DNA from: Gymnopilus junonius
Taxonomy: Eukaryota > Basidiomycota > Agaricomycetes > Agaricales > Galerinaceae
NCBI GenBank assembly: GCA_015501075.1
Contig: JADNYJ010000005.1
Span: 496,001-560,000, forward strand
Direction: 5' to 3'
Length of the DNA: 64,000 bases
Part shown: piece after piece, positions 23,531 to 34,414 of the stretch
How the letters are laid out: each line of letters starts with the position of its first letter
Position numbering within the stretch: position 1 is the stretch's first letter
Translations under genes and position numbers: made by a program
Notes under the pieces: model-generated
Databases searched by the model: none
What the model saw: only the letters and a program-made list of their open reading frames with translations
What the model was told of the DNA's origin: nothing

Positions 23531-26500
23531 ATGTATTCCTAGTCCTGTGCTTGTGGCAGGCTGTCATGCACAGTACCTCGAGATGCTGGGAGCAGTGAAC
23601 ATTGGTGAAGTGGGAGGAATTGTCTGGTATGCTAGTGAATGGCATGTGAAGGATAGTGGAAGAGAGGACGCATTGAGGGAAGAGTCAGTCTGCACCCTGA
23701 GACTTGACCTCTGTGGGAGATGATCAAGTCGGCTACCACTTGATCCTCTGAGGATGGGTTGGGATGATCCCCAGTGGGGGTCTATTTTGGGCTCCAGAGA
23801 TGATGGTCATTTAGGTGGGTTGATCTTGGGCACTAAACCCGACCTTGAGGCTTCTCAGAAGTGCTGCCCTAGGTGTTGAAACAAGAGTCACATAGCAGTC
23901 ACAGTTCATTTGAAGTTCCACTGACAAGCTGAATGGACGGCATGCTGGCAGTAGCATCAGTGCTGCCCACATAAACAGAAGGTCTAAGCAGAGCTTGAAT
24001 GCTCATCATGTCTGTCACTCTGGATTAGACTCTGAATGGTCCTCCAGGTTTTCTGAATGCAATATTGCGAGAATTGACATGAAATTTGGCTTGGATGCTC
24101 GCCTAAAGGTACTGAAACTGCCTGTAAAATTTTGGCATGACCACTCCTCAGGATCTGACTAGATCTAACTAATGATCTCATTACATTGACTGCTTTGATG
24201 TAACAAACTTCTCATCTGTCTGATATCTTTCTCATCCAGAGCATTCTCTGAGAAAATTTCTGCACCATCTTAAAGGCCAGAACGTCTAGTATTTATGTGA
24301 TTTTTTCTACAGCAAAGGAGTGAGGTAGAGAGGCAGGAGCAGGGTCGTTTCAAACTCCCATCATTTCAAACTCCCGACAAATCATAGTAAAACACAAAAA
24401 TTTCCTGTAAGAGCTATTTCGAGTGTGCAGTATTACCTCCATGACAAAAGTAAAGTAGACAAAGTTCTAATTAAGTAGTAATAGCTCTAATATCACCTCT
24501 GTTCACATTGAGGCACTGTTTCGGGCTTCAGTCAGCAAATTGTTCGAATTAGCACCCCTCTCGGTCAAGCTCAGGCTGTTCCGGTGCTTAGTGGGCATAT
24601 TCTGTGGTGCACACACAGCCAAGTGTCAAGCACATGCACATGCATGCCCCGCCATGGGCTGCCATGCACATGCATGCACATTCATGCACACACATATATG
24701 TTTGTGGCATGCACAAGACACTCACCAACATGCTCACACAATTATTGGCATGCCCATGCAGTATAAGATAAGCCTGGCACCCCACTGAGATAATATCTCT
24801 CCCATCCATCTCGATATCCTTGTTTTTGTTCATGGTGAGTGTTTTTTTTTGTGGCCCATTCTATTCTCGACTTAAGAAACCACTCGAGGACTTTGTCAAA
24901 TATTTATTTCGGTATTTTGACTCAAGGTAAGTCGCTCTAATTTCTGCATCTACATATGGCTCGTTCAGTTGCAAAAACAGGAAGGACCAGATTATATTCA
25001 TCAAGAAAAGGTAAAAGAAGAACTGAAGAAACAAAAACCACGTCCGAAACCATGTCCTCAAAATCGAAAGCCCACGAAAAAGAACATGTAAATATTGATT
25101 ACATTTTAAGAAATTCTATCGTTGTTGTTACCATTATATTCATCCAAAGATCAAATTTACTGCTTAATCAATGGGTAATAAGGAAATTGTTTGGTAAAGG
25201 CTAATACCACGCCTGCAGTTCGAAGAGTCCGTTTGGATAGGTTACTGCCCAAAACAATGCTGCACACTGCATTGGGAGTGATGTACGCCACCTCACATAG
25301 CACACCCGCTGTGCACATACACATTCTTGTAATGTACGCACCCTTTTCTGTCATGCACACACATCATTCCGTGATGCACACACACCATTACTTGATGCCT
25401 ATACCTCCGCATGCACACCATGCACACCACAGGCATGCCACGGCTTTTTTCTTGTGCCCTCTCATCTATGACTGACTGGCCTTCTCTTTTGTCCTGGAGT
25501 AATAAGGGTGGTGGAGATGTTGTTGTGCTATTAACACCCACCTGTGTTCAAGGCCATTCACGTCACCAGGCTGCACCTGCCTGCCCTCTGCCTGCTCATG
25601 TATGGTGGCATCACCCTCAACCTTCAACTTCGAGATTATATCCTTATCAATAGTGCATTGTTTATGAAACATTTAGTACATTGAATTAAAGTATGAGAGT
25701 AGATAGAGAAATATACAGACCTCAGCTTACAACTCAACACAAATTCTCATTTCATTCTTCCTAGCTACGCTCTGTAAGTCATTTAAAGTGATTATCAAAT
25801 GAAAGATGCTCACAATTTATACTCACTAAGGGAGTGAATGTTCTAAGATAGGTATTCTTTTTTTCTTGTGTATTTGCTCATATAACCTGAACAATGAGTA
25901 CTTTGGAGCATATCTAAAATTTGGCATCGAAGCCCCGGTATACATATATCAGTGGAATAACTTACAACTGGATGTGGGGAAGAGATATAATTTAGCAGAG
26001 CTGGTTCCTCAACAAAACCGATGAGGGTTGGGATGGGGAGAGTTTGGCAGTTGTATTTGAAGGGGTTTGTGCTTTTCCATTATACCACCCATAATTCATT
26101 CTTCAGCTTTTCGATACCATCATCACATGGAATCTGCTCGGTATTATGCACACCGGACACATATTTGGACCCGGATATCCAAAGGAATAAATCCTTTGCT
26201 GTCATTTCTGTACACCGAACCCGTAAGGTTCCACTAGGTGGAGTTTTCAGGAGAAAAGATTCTTCTCATCTCATACTCACTTGGCCTTGCTGTAGGTGTA
26301 TAAACCTCCATTTCTCCTATCTCTATCTTGGTTCACATCTCAGTCTCGGTCTCCATTCCCCTCCTCCCAAGCCATGAGCATTGAAAGAGATAGAGGCGGT
26401 CTGCTGGTGCTAGTCCTGGAAAGCTGTCAATATTGCCCCACACATGCACTCCTGGCCATATGTGGAGGTTGAGGTGTCAGGAGGGTTTTTGGCAAAAGTG

Positions 26501-26607
26501 TATTGTATTTCTAGAAGGATAATGGCAGAGAGGCCATCACTTGAGTCTTTAGGCATGAAAGAAGAGCTGCAATCGGAGCCATGTGGGCTGTCATAGAAGG
26601 CTACAAG
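23531..26607. other. 3 kb without a recognised gene; simple repeats
   Basis: The right part (23.5-23.85 kb) may hold more of the KDZ N-terminus on the minus strand, broken by stops. At 24630-24750 and 25300-25440 there are CATGCACA/TGCACACA-rich low-complexity stretches that create spurious His/Cys-rich open frames on both strands. At 24.95-25.2 kb a short basic plus-strand frame (MARSVAKTGRTRLYSSRKGK) could be an exon but is unsupported. No other features were found. Confidence 0.4.
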
Positions 26608-27272
26608 TTAGTCGTGAGGAGAAACAAGGCCATGAGCAGAAGGTTGGATCGAAAGAAGCCCAAGACCATCGAAGGGTCCTAGTTCATCTTTCCGAGTAAC
26701 ACCAGAGATGCCAAGGCCCTGCCCCAAACCCAGCAATGAGGATAAAGGCACTTTCAGAGCAGCTGAATGAAAGGGCAAGAGCGCCTTCGAAGAGGAGCAT
26801 AAATTGAACCTGTCATCGTTTTGCAATGTGTCCCTGATGTGCGAATTGTCGAACCAATTCGAGCGGGGAAATTTTGCAGATGTGCAGTTGGCTGAGAATG
26901 AAGTGAAATCCGATGCCCTTAGGTTTTCGAATTCCCGGAACAGGCTCGACGGGGTCATAACTGAGGTATTGAATGGGACCAAAATTTGGCTGTAAAGTTG
27001 CGGGGGCAATAGCACATTTGTCTCATGTGACATTTTCGCATTAAAAAGGGTGGGGGTGTCTTTTTGTGGCTCATGAGCCTGAGATAGATAGATATATTCA
27101 AAATTCGCCAACATAAATCAAGCACAGGTGCCAATACCTGCGGCGGAAACCAATGAGAAGATGTCAAGCACTCAGTTATTTGGATCCCTTCATTTATGAA
27201 GTGCTCCAGCTCGATGAGAGTAACAGTAGGACGTTTCTGTGCTCTAGAAAAGCGGGAAGTAGGCATGGACAT
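26608..27272 (-). CDS. Two-exon unknown protein
   Basis: Exon 1 starts at 27272 (MSMPTSRFSRAQKRPTVTL) and ends after TSSHWFPPQ near 27139. A short intron (GTATTGGCACC...TATCTCAG, about 57 bp) joins in frame to AHEPQKDTPTLFNAKMSHE, and the protein runs uninterrupted to HGLVSPHD and stop at 26608, about 200 residues in all. The in-frame join and absence of stops support a working gene, unlike the transposon relics around it. It is Ser/Leu/Phe-rich with no domain I recognise, no signal peptide and no membrane span. A regulatory or F-box-like role cannot be argued from the text. Confidence 0.55.
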
Positions 27273-27815
27273 TCGAGCAAGTGACCGGTAGATGTGCTAA
27301 TGATATGAAGAGTGGTGACATCAGCAAAATGGTTCAGCTCTCATGGCATGGATATACCCGGTTATGATCAAATCACAACATTCATGATCACTCATAATCT
27401 GTAGGATTCCTCATAATAGTATATTGCTGCATGATAGACCTTATGGACGAGTTATGTCCTCTCCATAATTCCTGAGTTATATTATTTAAACTGTAAGGTC
27501 TGAAGTTATCTTTGATGATGTGGGCAATTTCATCTCTTATGGTCCAACTGTAGACTAGACTGGATCAGACCAAGGACAAGATATAGTGCATCTACTGCCG
27601 AATCATGAATAAATTTTAGCTTTGAAAAGACATCAATCTATCCACACCACTGGTTGTACTCCATCATTTACTTAATGAATGACTAGTGGGCAAGCACAAT
27701 TATGATATTCAAATGAAGTAAATTAGGGTATTAATAAAATATATTATGGTAACTGTCATTATTGTGAAGGTACCATGGCACTAGGAGGAGAAGCAGCAGA
27801 ATTCGCACTTGCTTG
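27273..27815. other. Intergenic, nothing recognised
   Basis: AT-rich spacer between the 3' end of the DUF6698 gene and the 5' end of the gene at 26608-27272, which are on the same strand. Confidence 0.45.
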
Positions 27816-29436
27816 CTATGCTGTGAGCTGAGCAGCAGCAGTGGCAGTGGCAGCAGCCTCTTCAGCTGCTTTGCGTGCCTGCTTTTCCTTGGCCTGTGCA
27901 CGCATCCTGGCTGCCATACTACTTCTGTTGTCTTCATCATCGTTTTCATCATCATAACCACCAAATATTGTGCTAATGATAGTCAATTAGTACAGCCAGT
28001 GGAAGAAAACCATGATTGCTCACTCCTGCCACCATCCCATGAGATCCTCCAGATCATCAGTATCCATACCCTGCATTGTCTGAACCAGCTCATTGTAGAA
28101 ATCCTTGTAGGGCCATTTTCCTTTGGTACGAGCACCACAGCTCATGGTGCTCTGCCCTGAGAGAACAAACCGAAGCTTTGTAGGACATCAGTTCTAATCC
28201 CAGGTGCTGATGACCAGAGAAAAAGACTTACTATTGTTGCAGCATATGCGATAGCATATACAGTAACAGTTGTGATACCATGAATTGCGGCATTGCCTTG
28301 TCTGGTTGAGCGACTAGTCGATGTGTCCCTTGCTGCACTGGGCCCAATAAAAATGTGTAGAAAAGCCTAAGGAAAGAAAGTAAGACACAAGTTGGAGTTG
28401 ATGATTGATACTTACCTTGACAACCAGCTCCCCTTGCATGAATCCTTCAAAGAAATCACCGTAAATGATCTCATCTTTCCAAAATACACGTGGGAAGTTG
28501 CTTGGCAAGATCTGCTTCTTGCCATCTTGTAGTGCCTTCCTGACACTGATGAAGTAAGGATAGAGTGAGTAAAGGCAGCCAGCATTAGACAAACATGACA
28601 TACCTTGGGTCATCCCAGTCAAGATCTGCAGGACATAACATACGACCAATCGCTGCATGGTGGAAGCCCAAGAGATGACGCCCACCAACTGCATCAATAG
28701 CTGGCTGGAATTCATACCATTGGTGGATGTTGGCCTTGATGGTGGAGACATCTGTGGCGCAAGCTTTTCCTCTCCTGAAATCAAGCTGAGCAGTTATCAG
28801 ACATAATCCAAAAACATGGTGCTGGCATACCTCAGCTGCAACGTGCTGGAGTCCACCTTCACCAGAGGCAAGGACAAGATCAGGAGCAAGAGGAATGACT
28901 GAGATTAAGTCATGGTATTCTGATGCCCATCGGCGATGCCTAGGAAGTGTCACATGCCTTGCAAAAGATGGATAGTATGGCAACTTCTCACCTGACAAAC
29001 TTGCCGGCATCGATAAGCATGCCTTCTTCAAGGATGGGATGGAGATCATCCCACATGAGTCTGATCCGGCCCAGAATGCAGCCTTTAGAAACTAGATAAT
29101 CATTGGAGACACTTTGATAGATCAATAACAGGCTGTTTACAACATTGAAAACACATACTTATCAACTGTTGTGTTTGGCTCTGGATCAGACAGAATGTCT
29201 TCTTCATCTGGTGAGTCATGATGAGATAAGATGCTACGAGGAGGGCTGGAAGACCTTGGTAAAGGGCTGGAGGACCTCGACACAAAAGGGGAAGATCTCG
29301 ATGACCCTGTCTCAGAGGAAGATGCCCGAGGTGGAGATTGACTCTGGTTGTTTCTCACTCTTTGATAGACATGGGAGGTTTTGAACATCCTGCGAGATCG
29401 TGATGTTGAAGTAGGCTGTAGGGAAGAGTGAGGCAT
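27816..29436 (-). CDS. DUF6698 domain protein
   Basis: Start at 29436 (MPHSSLQPTSTSRSRRMFK). Exon 1 is Ser/Pro-rich and ends EPNTTVDK near 29162. Following exons give IRLMWDDLHPILEEGMLIDAGKFV-type text (29.0 kb), a helical block, then FRRGKACATDVSTIKANIHQW and GRHLLGFHHAAIGRMLCPADL (28.6-28.75 kb), a hallmark of the basidiomycete DUF6698 family (GFHHP..ALLCP). Next are PSNFPRVFWKDEIIYGDFFEG and GELVVKAFLHIFIGPSAA (28.3-28.5 kb), a segment ending AIHGITTVTVYAIAYA, and FYNELVQTMQGMDTDDLEDL..WW (28.05 kb). The last exon is acidic then Ala/Lys-rich and stops at 27816. Introns are short GT-AG. The gene seems intact. DUF6698 has no known function; copies are many and often near transposons. Only about 170 bp separates it from the Plavaka gene on the same strand. 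Confidence 0.75.
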
Positions 29437-30791
29437 GGCAGCGATTGGGCAAGAAAGGTTGTTGAAACAACGAAAGGGGGGATGAGAAGTTAGCCAACAT
29501 AGTGGAAGTTATAAACAAAGGTTTGTTGAATGCTTCCAAACATATGTACACATGTCATGTGATGCATGCCACGACGCGTTCACCTAAATATAGAACTAAT
29601 TATTGGACTTTACAATTCATAAACCTCCTCTTCAAAATTATTTTCATCATCATCGTCCTCAGCGCCTTCCAATTCTTCCTCATCATTGTATACCTTATCA
29701 TATGGTTGAATGGATGTGATAATTTCTGGTGCCATGATAGCTTCTTCATTGTGACTGTCATTCTCCATGTAAAACTCACTGGAAAGAGAAGTCTTGAGTT
29801 GACCATCTTCTCGTGGAAAATCTGCCATTTTACGATGACCCACCCCAGTACCAACATAGTGCATCATCATATCACGATCCACAAACCTACACATGAGAAT
29901 CAGTATTTTTACTTGAGCATTTAAACAAGAAAAAGATACTGATTGACATAGTAATTTTCCCAGTTACCAATCAAAGAATCTCATGCTGTAGACTGCCCCA
30001 GCAGCCATAAATTTCTGCCGAGAGAGAATGCAGGAATTAGGTGACAGGCACGCAGAACTAGTCTAGGATCAAGGAACCCAAAGGCATCACGGTCGCTACT
30101 GGGAACATAGCCAACACGATCAAGACGAAGGTTAGAGGGCCCACCAGTCCACTCAGTATCACATCCAAACCACTGCACAAAAAGGAAGTTGACGTGTTCT
30201 GCTTTTAGTGCCTTACCATAGAAAACATGCACGTGGTAAATTCCAAGAACACGAGCATACCAGTAAGGATGTGTCGAACTGTCATCCTCAAAGGAAGGTA
30301 ACATAATATCCCTTCGACCTGAATTAATATTGACAGTATCTTGATCTCATCATATGTCATATGTCGTATAGTTGAAAGCCGCAGTTGCATGTGCAAATAT
30401 GAAGTCATCCTTTATGATGACTTGTGAAAGCTCATCATCACTGAATTTTGGATCTTCTCCTGGAATTGCATTTCCAGATCACATAAGAAGGAAATATGTC
30501 TTTAGGCGAGACAGGAATTCCTGTTAATCAGATCATCATCAGTCAGACATGCTGAATTAGTAGCTGTGCTCGAGAAAGGCACTTACATTGAAATGTTTGC
30601 ATGTCTCATTTGCAAAGTAACGCAGCGCATCACCCAAGAGAGTGGTAACCTGTCTGAAAATCCGAAGTGTGGTGTCGGTGTGCATCCGGAGCTTAGCAAG
30701 TGAGTGCCAGTAATTTAAAATATACAAGAGGTCGAGAATGGTTTCATTATGAGGTGACGCAAAAGGCCCTCAAGGCAAGGAATGCAGCATT

Positions 30792-30880
30792 AGGGTTGTT
30801 CAGAGTAGATGATTTCAACTTGATTTCGAGTTGATTTCATTTGATTTCAGCTTTGATTTCAACGTTGGCAAGTGCGGCCA
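30792..30880 (+). repeat. Left terminal inverted repeat of the Harbinger element
   Basis: Begins AGGGTTGTTCAGAGTAGATG, then GATTTC-based near-tandem repeats (GATTTCAACTTGATTTCGAG), ending CAACGTTGGCAAGTGCGG. It pairs with 34325-34414. Confidence 0.9.
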
Positions 30881-31035
30881 TGCTCGCATAATTCCGAGAT
30901 GGCTGCGACTGCTTTGATCAACAAACAGCGGAGCTTGAACGCACTGCATGCATGGGGAGACGCATACGTACTCTTTGACAGCTTCAATTAGACGCATTAC
31001 CCACCCCAATTGCCCGATATACCCCTCATATACCC

Positions 31036-32520
31036 ATGCCGACTCAGAAACAGATTCTTCAAGATCGCCTCTAGAACGTCCTCAAAGATAAAAAGGAAAA
31101 ACGTGCTAAGAAAGCAGCAGGTGCCAAGGGCAGCTGCAAACCTCCTTCAGGCAAGGAGAATGCCAACAAAAAGCCGTCGAAGGTGAAAGAGGAGGCCACG
31201 AAGGAGAGAAAGAAGGCTGCCATACAGTAAGTCCACTTCTCTGATGTGAACATGGCTAATCACTGCTGCTTGGTACCAGGTGGGCCAAGGCCAAAAATTT
31301 TCACCTTACCGACAGTCTTGTCACCCTTATCGAAGAAAATGCCTGCTACACAGGCTTTTGGCTTCGTAAAGGAGGCAGGAACCTCTCCTACCACCGCGGA
31401 GAAACCCTGGCTGACCTTTACACCAAAATCGCCCGTGAACTGCTCATCGAACCTGACAGTTCTACTTTCGAAGAAGAAGACCTTCTGGATCTTCAGAAAG
31501 TAGTGAGCAATCGCGTAGCTGCATAAGCTGTCTTTTTATACATGTTTGGCATCATGTAATCTATTCTTTATAGCTTAAAAAAGGGTTATAGAGATCACCG
31601 TGAGGAACTCAGGGAGACAGGTCAAGGATTGGTTGATGGTGACAAGACGGATGAAATCCAAGCCGATACGCCTCTTGCTAACATTTGGGGTGTGTTACAT
31701 CTTCCTTTACACCTAGTCCATGACTCATAATCCATTTAGATCGTATCCAGGCCAAGTTTCCCTGGTACCAACATATCAATAAATTGTTTGGGACCAATCC
31801 TGCTGTAGACCGCAGTGCCATTGCAAACAGCCAGACTGCTGTGGACATCAGTATCCTTGATGTAGGAAAGGTATGTAGTGCTCGATCTGACCTATTGCTC
31901 CATACTTAACTGATTCTATTGCAATAGAAAGCAGTGAAACTCAAATCAAAGGCACGCGCTTCAACACCAACTGATGATGAAGACGACACTGAGTTCAATG
32001 GCCAAAGCTCTCATGAGATGATGTCAGCCTTCTCTGAAGAAGATCATGAGACTGAAGACCAGTCCAGTGAGGTTGGCAGTCATTCATCCTCCCCGCCAAT
32101 CCTTCAAACCCCTGCTCAGCCCTTGGCTACTGCCAAATCCCCAGCAGCAGCCCCGGAAGCTCGTGGAACGAAGCGTAAGGTCTCTTATTTTGAGCAAATC
32201 ACTGAGGCTGCCAATCAGGACCGTTCTCACTGGCTCAAGGTCATCGCACTGAAAGAGAAAGAGAGGTCTCGCCGCACCTGCGACAAATTCAGCAGTTGAC
32301 AGGAACTTGAGCTTGCGTGGATGGCCCATCAACAGGCGAAGCTGCCCTGCAATGTCAGCATGACTTGGAAATGGCTGAGCGACACTTCCGTCTCGAGGAG
32401 CTCCGTCAGCAAAATCTCCTTACCCTTCAACGCACCCCACCTGTCCACACTCAGGCTGGTGGTCCTCCTCCTGTTGGCGGAGCTCTTTATCAACTGGATC
32501 CAACTCTCCACCTTCATTAA
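31036..32520 (+). CDS. Harbinger accessory (Myb/trihelix-like) protein
   Basis: Exon 1 from 31036 (MPTQKQILQDRL) is Lys/Ala-rich, but a TAG follows RL, so either the true start differs or the copy is damaged. The frame then continues with KKAAGAKGSCKPPSGKEN to 31206. A canonical intron (GTAAGT...CAG, about 31207-31279) leads to WAKAKNFHLTDSLVTLIEEN and DLYTKIARELLIEPD, a Myb/SANT-like or trihelix-like helical region. Further exons encode GYRDHREELRETGQGL, RIQAKFPWYQHINKLFGTNP and an acidic Ser-rich tract with KRKVSYFEQITEAANQDRSHW. The end is near 32520 after a frame change at 32299. In this superfamily the second protein binds transposon ends and helps the transposase enter the nucleus; that role is assigned from family knowledge. 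Confidence 0.6.
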
Positions 32521-32754
32521 GTCTAATCTTTCTGCCATTCATTATATTTCTGCCACTCATTATGTAAAGCCCCTCCCACTCCTTTACTAATCTCTAATAT
32601 GCTTCTACCTCTAATTATCTTCATCTAAATACCTAAGTAGCTCTTCTTTGAGCTCCTCCCGCTTAATTTTACCTCTAAGTAATTCTACATCATCATCTTC
32701 ATCAAGTTCTGCCTCTTCCTCCTCTGTCCTGCGTTGGCGATCCCTCTTCCACAT

Positions 32755-34189
32755 TCATTCCAAGCGCTCTTGTTTTTGTTGATATTTTTTTCCATCTCGA
32801 TAGAACTTGTCCTTTCTCATGTCATCACCAGCCTCATGTCGCATCGCAAAGGCATGGAGATTAATACATGTGATGATCCACAATGTCGCATATTGGATAC
32901 CTCTCTGACCTTTGATTGAGACTCGAAGACCCTTTAGTGATGACCAGCGGCCTTTGAGGAAGCCCATGCAGTGTTCAGATCGCACACGAACTGCTGAGAC
33001 ATGGTAGTTGTACTTTGCATTCTCTGGTATAAGCTTCTCGGGTCTGGAAGTTTGCCAAACTTGGCTCAGTACAAAAATAATAAAAATTGTATCGTAAAGC
33101 TCACTTTTTGTATGGTGCCTGACACCATTTCTTCAGCGGGTATGCAGAATCAGCCCAGACCCATTCTCCCTCATTCAGAAGGGTATCATGCCATTGGTAC
33201 GTATATGTCTCCTCCCAGGCAGTGGCATCATGCTGGCTTCTGGGAAGGCCAACTGAGTAATCAATTATTGTACAGTTTGGCATTGATACAACCTGTCAAT
33301 ATGTGCAATGAGGACTTTGTCAAGGCCAAGAAGTTTTGCTCACCTGCACCATAAGAGAATAATTTGATTTACGGTCGAAAAAAACATTTCCGAAGTACCC
33401 TGGATGATGGAAAAGGGGTACAAGTGTGCCGTCAACCATAAGCCAGCCATCTCGCCAAGCTGGGCAAGACTTCTCTTCAACCCAAGCCTTTGCCTCGGCC
33501 TTCACCTCTTCATTTGCCCACTGTACTGATGCTGCACGAAAGCATTCTGAGCAACATGCCTTCAAAACTCTTGTTGTAACTAGCTGGACAGTACCGAAGC
33601 CAACACCAAACTGCAGTGCGACCTTCATGGTGCTTGCTGCATTCCCATAGTGCCCAAAGCGATACAAAGCGATGATGAGCTGTCGTTCAACTGGCATTTG
33701 CTGATTATTTGAGTTATTTTGAAAGACCTCGTCGTCCCGAATAGCCTCGCATAAAGCATCAAAGCAATCTGGGTCAATATGCAGGTATGACCAGAAAATA
33801 TGGGGGAAGTCACGCTTGTATCGGCCAAGCAGCAGTTCCATCAGGTCCTGAGTTTTCGGGATCTCAGTGCGTTCTGCGAGGTAGCGTTCAGAGTAAAGGT
33901 TGGCCATATGGAACAGATAAGATTCCGCAGGTGTCATGGACTCTGCATCATCACTATCTGATGACATGGAGGACGAGGATGTTCCAGACCAGCCTGAAGA
34001 GCTACCAGAGCCGCTATCATCCTCGCTGTCCATAGACTCATCGGAATCCGACTCTGAGTCCGAGGTGAAGTCTAGTTCCCTGCTCTCCAGGTCCGCTATC
34101 AGATTGACGAGAAAGGCCTGGTGCAGTGCATCTGCCGCCTGCTGCCTGTTTGTCTGGTTTGGCATGCCTAACAGGGGGGAGGAAAGCAA
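32755..34189 (-). CDS. PIF/Harbinger DDE transposase
   Basis: Start at 34189 (MLSSPLLGMPNQTNRQQ; a second Met eight residues on). The N-terminus has an acidic Asp/Ser tract (LDFTSDSESDSDESMD), then the helical AECLIIALYRFGHYG-type region of the family (ERQLIIALYRFGHYGNAAS). Catalytic residues visible are D in DGWLMVDGTLVPLF, D in GLPRSQHDATAWEE and WVWADSAYPL, and E in VRVRSEHCMGFLKGRW. Two small introns (GTGAGC...GACAG near 33297-33332; GTGAGC...TCCAG near 33052-33110) keep frame. A TGA at 32755-32757 follows QERLE, yet the frame stays open to TAG 32611-32613 with a charged, helical tail (MWKRDRQRRTEEEEAELDED). The TGA is thus probably a recent CGA-to-TGA change that trims about 48 residues after the catalytic domain. 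The enzyme might still work. Confidence 0.85.
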
Positions 34190-34324
34190 AGAAAAGTGTT
34201 GAGATTATCATCTGTACCTGCAGGCGTTATCGATCATGGAGGGCGCATGACGTGCCACTTTGTTTATGTGCACGTGCTGATGCCGAGACCTTCTGTCGGA
34301 TCAATCACTCTCACTGCCGCACTT

Positions 34325-34414
34325 GCCGACGTTGAAATCAAAGCTCAAATCAAATCGAAATCAACTCGAAATCAACTCGAAATCAAGTCGAAATCATCTA
34401 CTCTGAACAACCCT
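34325..34414 (-). repeat. Right terminal inverted repeat of the Harbinger element
   Basis: The reverse complement reads AGGGTTGTTCAGAGTAGATG, then four GATTTCGA-type repeats, ending CAACGTCGGCAAGTGCGGC. It differs from the left repeat by a few changes, several at CpG. Confidence 0.9.

Larger units (their letters stand above)
30792..34414. mobile_element. PIF/Harbinger DNA transposon, 3623 bp, nearly complete
   Basis: The element has terminal inverted repeats of about 90 bp starting AGGGTTGTTCAGAGTAGATG, and is flanked by a direct 3-bp ATT (30789-30791 and 34415-34417), as expected for the superfamily. It carries two convergent genes: a Myb-like accessory protein on plus (31036-32520) and a DDE transposase on minus (32755-34189). 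Removing the element and one ATT joins the surrounding Plavaka reading frame (..RDYEDILQ to C.IPCLEGLL), so the ends are exact. Few lesions make it the youngest large insertion in the window. Confidence 0.92.

Noticed and set aside
24630..25440. His/Cys-rich open frames on both strands as zinc or metal-binding proteins
   Set aside because: They are translations of CATGCACA-type simple repeats, present in several frames at once.
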